Of a stretch of 64,000 bases of DNA, positions 60,122-64,000 are shown piece after piece. Numbering within the stretch: position 1 is the first letter of the stretch; each line of letters opens with the position of its first letter. The notes under the pieces are model-generated. The model did not search any database. It worked only from the letters and a program-made list of their open reading frames with translations, and was not told where the DNA came from. The stretch comes from Novosphingobium sp. PhB57. Its GTDB lineage: Bacteria > Pseudomonadota > Alphaproteobacteria > Sphingomonadales > Sphingomonadaceae. The DNA is taken from positions 62,001 to 126,000 of the forward strand of contig NZ_SMBO01000007.1 in the NCBI RefSeq assembly GCF_004342985.1, in the 5' to 3' direction. Position numbers and translations under genes: made by a program.

Positions 60122-61582
60122 ATGTTCCAGATCATGGCGCATGCCCTGACCGCAGCCACCGCGCAGGTGCCCGCACAAGTACCCGTGCCGGTATCGGCGC
60201 AAGCACCCGCCGAGGCGCCAGCCGCAACGCAGACCGCCGCGCCCCAGATCGCGCCGCCGCTAAGTCCGAACCGCTCCAAGGCGCCCAAGCCGGCCTTCAA
60301 GCCGATCAACCATGACGAGGACTATTCCAGCTTCCGCGCCGTGCGCGACGCCAATCTCTGGACCCGGATCAAATACATTCCTCTGGCGGGCAATACGTAT
60401 GCCTCGCTTGGCGGAGAGCTGCGCCTGCGGCCCGAACTGCGCATCGGGGAGCGCTGGGGACGCGGTCCGCAGGACGACGACGGCAATTTCCAGCAGCGCA
60501 CCCGCGTCTGGGGAGACCTCCAGATCGAGGGCCTGTTCCGCGCCTTCGTGGACCTGGAGCACGCCACCAGCACCGGGCTCGATTCCGTGGTCGCGCCGAT
60601 CGAGGAGGGCCGGCTGGACTTCAACCAGGCCTTCGTCGAGGCGCATGTGCCGGTGGGCACGGCGCGGATCACCGCGCGCTTCGGCCGCCAGGAAATCGGC
60701 ATCGGCAACCAGACCGTGTTCGACATGCGCGAAGGCGCCAATACCCGCCGCTCGCTGGACCTCCTGCGCGTGATGGGCACGATGGGCCCGTGGGACGGCG
60801 GCTTCCTCACCGGCCACGCGGTGCTGGAAAAGCTGGGCACCTTCGACGACGAGACCAACCACGACTACGACCTGACCGGGCTCCACGCCGGGCGCACTTT
60901 CGGGGCGGGAACCCATACCGGCCGGGCCGAAATGCTGTTCGTTTCCTCCGACCGCGCCAGCGTGTCCTTCGCCACCGCACCCGCCGCGCGCGACCGGCGC
61001 CGCACACTCTCGCTGCGCTATGCCGGGAAGGCCGATGCCTGGAGCGTCGATGTGGAGGGCATCCGGCAATGGGGCGCGTTCGGGAACCTCGACATCGATG
61101 CCTATTACGTCACCGGCACCATCGCTCACGGCTGGCAGGGCGGCTGGAAGCCCAAGCTGGCCCTGCGCGTGGACGTGGGCTCGGGCGACCGCAATCCCGG
61201 CGACGGCAAGGCCGGCACTTACGGCCCGCTGTTCCCCAAGCCGCTCACTTACAACGGCGACCTCGGGCCGCATAACCTGACGATCTTCCAGCCGATGCTG
61301 ACGCTCCAGCCGAACGCGAAGCTGACGCTCGACTTCTCGGCGGCAGGCCTCTGGCGCACCTCGATCCACGACGGCGTCTATTCGCTGGGCGGGCAAGTGC
61401 TGCGCCGCGCCGACGAGACCGATTCCCGCTTCTTCGGAAAGCGTGCCACGGCGGCCGGGCGCTATGCGCTCAACCCCTTCACAACGCTCGGCTTCTACAC
61501 GATCTACGGCGATGTTTCGGAGAAGTTCAAGCCGGGGCGCGACTTGTTCTATGCCGCCGCCTACCTGACGTTCCGGATCTAG
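60122..61582 (+). CDS. Alginate-export-family outer-membrane porin
   Basis: 486 residues, start preceded by GGGAGAG. A short hydrophobic N-terminus is followed by a proline/alanine-rich linker (~residues 15-50). The barrel part has GELRLRPELRIGERWG, QQRTRVWGDLQIEG, ARFGRQEIGIGNQTVFDMREGANTRRS split along strands, and it ends in AAYLTFRI. This is the AlgE-like alginate export domain, an 18-strand beta-barrel. In a benzoate operon it is most likely a substrate-specific channel for aromatic acids, playing the role of BenF/OprD-type porins in pseudomonads. It ends 9 bases from the convergent MarR gene. Confidence 0.83.
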   Translation: MFQIMAHALTAATAQVPAQVPVPVSAQAPAEAPAATQTAAPQIAPPLSPNRSKAPKPAFKPINHDEDYSSFRAVRDANLWTRIKYIPLAGNTYASLGGELRLRPELRIGERWGRGPQDDDGNFQQRTRVWGDLQIEGLFRAFVDLEHATSTGLDSVVAPIEEGRLDFNQAFVEAHVPVGTARITARFGRQEIGIGNQTVFDMREGANTRRSLDLLRVMGTMGPWDGGFLTGHAVLEKLGTFDDETNHDYDLTGLHAGRTFGAGTHTGRAEMLFVSSDRASVSFATAPAARDRRRTLSLRYAGKADAWSVDVEGIRQWGAFGNLDIDAYYVTGTIAHGWQGGWKPKLALRVDVGSGDRNPGDGKAGTYGPLFPKPLTYNGDLGPHNLTIFQPMLTLQPNAKLTLDFSAAGLWRTSIHDGVYSLGGQVLRRADETDSRFFGKRATAAGRYALNPFTTLGFYTIYGDVSEKFKPGRDLFYAAAYLTFRI

Positions 61583-61591
61583 CGAAGGAGC

Positions 61592-62053
61592 CTAGCGCGC
61601 CGGGGGCGGCGTCTCTTCGCCCCGGCCGGGGGTGAGCAGGGCATCGAGCCGCTCCAGCGCGGCCAGCAGCATGGCCTGCTCCCACCGCTCCAGCGCGCCG
61701 AAGCCCTGGCTGAAGCGCAATTGCAGCGGGAACGGGGAGGCGCGCAGCTTCTCGCGCCCCTCGTCCGTCGCCTGCAGCAGCATCTGCCGCTTGTCCGTCA
61801 GGCTGCGGGTGCGCGTGACCAGGCCGCCGGCGACCAGCCGGTCGACGATATTGGTGATCGTCGCCTGGCCGAACCGCAGCGCCGTGGCGACCGCACCGGG
61901 GGTGATCGATTCGTGCCCGCAGATCTGGCGCAGGACCAGGCCCTGCGACGGGGTAAGACCGGTCGCGGCGGCCATTTTCCGGTTATCCAGATCGGCGGCG
62001 TCGATAATTTTTCGCAGCGCCGTCAGCGCCGCTGGCGTGAGGTCCGATTCCAT
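61592..62053 (-). CDS. ectR: MarR-family regulator of ectoine genes (EctR-like)
   Basis: 153 residues. The winged helix is LTPSQGLVLRQICGHESITPGAVATALRFGQATITNIVDRLV in segments, followed by the wing RTRSLTDKRQMLLQATDEG. It is divergent from ectA, the usual place for EctR, which represses ectABC(D) in the absence of salt stress. The 215-base gap between the two genes should hold its operator, but I could not identify it with confidence. Confidence 0.85.
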   Translation of the reverse strand: MESDLTPAALTALRKIIDAADLDNRKMAAATGLTPSQGLVLRQICGHESITPGAVATALRFGQATITNIVDRLVAGGLVTRTRSLTDKRQMLLQATDEGREKLRASPFPLQLRFSQGFGALERWEQAMLLAALERLDALLTPGRGEETPPPAR

Positions 62054-62268
62054 GCCCGACAGCTAGCTTTGACGGGGCTTTGCGCCAAGTGTGAATATGC
62101 TTCGGATATGGAAGATTTGTGACACGAAACGGCAGGGTCTCTGGAACCATTCCCCCGGTGGACTGTTGCAATGCCGCGCCGAATCAGTATGTTTCGCCGC
62201 AAGCGCAGTCACTATGAGGCAATAGCCAAGCACAACGATGTGCTTCGGAGGGTGAAGTAATCTTAGAT

Positions 62269-62838
62269 TTGAATGCGAACGAGGCAAGCCTCCGGGATCT
62301 TTCCGGGGGCCCCGAGAACGCGCCGCAGGAAGACGTGGCCAAAGCGCCGCTGCGCCTGCGTTGCCCCACTGCCGAAGACGGCCCCGCCGTCACGGCCCTG
62401 ATCGCGGCTTCCCCGCCGCTCGATCCCAACTCGGCCTATTGCAACCTGCTCCAGTGCAGCGATTTTGCCGATACTTGCGTGCTTGCGGAGCGGGATGGGC
62501 AGGCCGTCGGCTGGGTCTCCGGCTATCGCCCGCCTTCACATCCCGAGCGTCTCTTCGTGTGGCAGGTGGCCGTGGCAGCCTCGGCCCGCGGCGAGGGACT
62601 GGCAGGACGCATGCTCGATGCCCTGCTGACCCGGCCCGCCGTGCGCGGCGCCACCACGCTGACCACCACCATCACCGTGGACAATGCCGCCAGTTGGGCG
62701 CTGTTCACGGCCTTCGCGCGCCGCCACGGAGCGCAGCTTTCGAAATCGCCGCGCTTCGAGCGCGACGCGCACTTTGCCGGTGCGCACGACACGGAATGGC
62801 AGGCGAGCATCGCGCCCCTGCCGTCCGCCCAATCCTGA
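62269..62838 (+). CDS. ectA: L-2,4-diaminobutyrate acetyltransferase
   Basis: 189 residues from TTG 62269. No ATG is available in frame near the start. GGAGGG is ~17 bases upstream, too far to be ideal; GTG 62335, preceded by AGGAAG, is an alternative that removes a weak N-terminal tail and leaves 167 residues. GNAT-fold motifs: LDPNSAYCNLLQCSDFADTC, FVWQVAVAASARGEGLAGRM (acetyl-CoA loop) and TITVDNAASWALFTAFARR. This is the EctA signature. It makes N4-acetyl-diaminobutyrate from the product of EctB, encoded next. Confidence 0.9.
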   Translation: MNANEASLRDLSGGPENAPQEDVAKAPLRLRCPTAEDGPAVTALIAASPPLDPNSAYCNLLQCSDFADTCVLAERDGQAVGWVSGYRPPSHPERLFVWQVAVAASARGEGLAGRMLDALLTRPAVRGATTLTTTITVDNAASWALFTAFARRHGAQLSKSPRFERDAHFAGAHDTEWQASIAPLPSAQS

Positions 62839-62854
62839 ACAGGGGAACCCTGAC

Positions 62855-64000
62855 ATGACCAAGATGCCCATGCCGAGCGCCGCCGCGCCCGACACGAAAA
62901 TCTACGAGCGCCGCGAATCTGCCGTGCGTACTTATTCCCGCTCCATGCCGCGCCAGTTCGGCAAGGCGCAGGGCGTATGGATGCACGACAATGCGGGCGG
63001 CCGCTATCTCGACTTCCTTTCGGGCTGCTCCTCGCTGAACTACGGCCACAACCATCCCGTGCTCAAGGCCGCGCTGGTGGACTACATCGCCGGTGACGGC
63101 GTGACTCACGCGCTGGACCTGCACACCGACGCCAAGACCGAGTTCCTCCGCACCTTCGAGGATGTCGTGCTGGAGCCGCGCGGGCTGGACTATCGCATGA
63201 TGTTCACCGGGCCGACCGGCACCAATGCGGTGGAAGCCGCGATCAAGCTGGCGCGAAAGGTGACCGGCCGCGAGATGGTGGTGGCCTTCACCAACGGCTT
63301 CCACGGCATGACGCTGGGCGCGCTGGCCTGCACCGGCAATGCCGGCAAGCGCGGCGGCGCGGGCGTGCCGCTCAACCATGTCAGCCACGAGCCTTTCGAC
63401 GGCTACTATGGCGAGGGCGTGGATACCGCGGACCTGCTGGAACAGCGCCTGTCCGACCCGTCGAGCGGTCTCGATGCGCCCGCCGCCTTCCTGGTGGAGA
63501 CGGTGCAGGGCGAAGGCGGCCTCAACGCCGCCAGCCCCGGCTGGCTGCGCAAGATCGCCGCGCTCGCCAGGAAGCACGGCGCGCTGCTGATCGTCGACGA
63601 CATCCAGGCCGGCTGCGGCCGCACCGGCGGCTTCTTCAGCTTCGAGGGCATGGGCTTCACGCCGGATATCGTCACCCTGGCCAAGTCGCTTTCGGGCATG
63701 GGCCTGCCTTTCGCGCTCACCCTGATCCGCCCCGACCTCGATATCTGGGCGCCGGGCGAGCACAACGGCACGTTCCGCGGCAACAACCACGCTTTCGTCA
63801 CCGCCACGGCGGCCTTGCGCGAATTCTGGGCCGATTCCGCCTTTGCCGACGACGTCGCCCGCCGCGGCGGCATCCTCGAAGGCCGGCTGGAGCGCATGGC
63901 CGACCGCCATGGCCTCTCGACCCGCGGGCGCGGCATGATGCGCGGCATCGACGTGGGCAGCGGCGAGATCGCCGCCCGCATCACCGGCGCCTGCTTCGAT
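62855..64000 (+). CDS. ectB: Diaminobutyrate-2-oxoglutarate transaminase, partial
   Basis: Reading frame from ATG 62855, 16 bases after ectA, open to the right edge (~382 residues seen of ~420-430). It is a class III aminotransferase: DNAGGRYLDFLSGCSSLNYG, MMFTGPTGTNAVEAAIKLAR, VDDIQAGCGRTGGFFSFE and the PLP lysine in TLAKSLSGMGLP. It is EctB, converting aspartate-semialdehyde to 2,4-diaminobutyrate, the first committed step of ectoine synthesis. ectC should follow outside the window. Confidence 0.93.
   Translation, partial: MTKMPMPSAAAPDTKIYERRESAVRTYSRSMPRQFGKAQGVWMHDNAGGRYLDFLSGCSSLNYGHNHPVLKAALVDYIAGDGVTHALDLHTDAKTEFLRTFEDVVLEPRGLDYRMMFTGPTGTNAVEAAIKLARKVTGREMVVAFTNGFHGMTLGALACTGNAGKRGGAGVPLNHVSHEPFDGYYGEGVDTADLLEQRLSDPSSGLDAPAAFLVETVQGEGGLNAASPGWLRKIAALARKHGALLIVDDIQAGCGRTGGFFSFEGMGFTPDIVTLAKSLSGMGLPFALTLIRPDLDIWAPGEHNGTFRGNNHAFVTATAALREFWADSAFADDVARRGGILEGRLERMADRHGLSTRGRGMMRGIDVGSGEIAARITGACFD

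Noticed and set aside
62099..62249. TGCTTCGGA occurring twice upstream of ectA as an EctR operator
   Set aside because: A 9-bp direct repeat 142 bases apart does not look like a MarR palindrome; evidence too weak to list.
1..64000. CRISPR arrays, tRNA/rRNA genes, prophage or transposon genes
   Set aside because: Read through without finding regularly spaced repeats, cloverleaf-like segments, integrase or transposase motifs; the only mobile-like element is the small palindromic repeat at 51922.

Overview
The window is a GC-rich alphaproteobacterial chromosome segment, most probably from a sphingomonad (Novosphingobium, Sphingobium or a relative). The assignment rests on gene content: TonB-dependent receptors paired with a tryptophan-halogenase-like gene, a ferulate locus whose CoA-ligase is of the ADP-forming type, an alginate-export-type porin beside benzoate transporters, and sphingomonad-style peptide-uptake genes. 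No rRNA, tRNA, CRISPR array, intact insertion sequence or obvious pseudogene was seen. Coding density is high and many adjacent genes overlap by 4 bases.

Region by region. (1) 1-7.5 kb, polysaccharide and RTX proteins: the 3' end of an RTX protein, a small stand-alone RTX protein, a large glycosidase-RTX fusion on the minus strand, then an O-antigen polymerase/ligase-type membrane protein and an acyltransferase in one operon. (2) 7.7-19.2 kb, oligosaccharide use: a LacI-type regulator and an FHS-type sugar transporter run left; a TonB-dependent receptor, a flavin-dependent halogenase-like protein and two family-3 glycosidases run right. Two identical 14-bp palindromes lie between the divergent units, each covering an outward-facing TTGACA hexamer. 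(3) 19.4-20.5 kb: an MddA-like membrane methyltransferase and a VOC protein. (4) 20.6-25.5 kb, ferulate catabolism: ferB-ferA, a MarR-type regulator and a vanillin dehydrogenase, with matching operators before ferB and the dehydrogenase. (5) 25.6-28.8 kb: a LysR regulator, an alpha/beta hydrolase, a PNPOx-like protein and an NTF2-like protein. (6) 28.9-46.2 kb, a putative peptide uptake and breakdown locus: three S10 carboxypeptidases, a Tat-exported PLP enzyme, a TonB-dependent receptor, a cytoplasmic aminotransferase, an amino-acid permease, an amidohydrolase, an ornithine-cyclodeaminase-family enzyme, an Lrp/AsnC regulator and an M61 peptidase. (7) 46.2-61.6 kb, benzoate to TCA cycle: a single 12-gene minus-strand run catB-catC-catA-benA-benB-benD-pcaI-pcaJ-fdx-pcaD-pcaF-reductase, the divergent regulator catR, then benK, benE and a porin. 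Both units carry an ATAC-N7-GTAT box. (8) 61.6-64 kb, ectoine: a MarR-type regulator, ectA, and ectB running off the end.

How it works together. The window is mostly scavenging equipment: outer-membrane receptors or porins, periplasmic hydrolases, inner-membrane permeases and dedicated local regulators for a glycoside, a peptide-like compound, ferulate and benzoate. Exopolysaccharide and osmoprotectant genes lie at the two ends. The least explained parts are the peptide locus, the halogenase in a sugar locus and the unusual electron-transfer genes of the benzoate dioxygenase.
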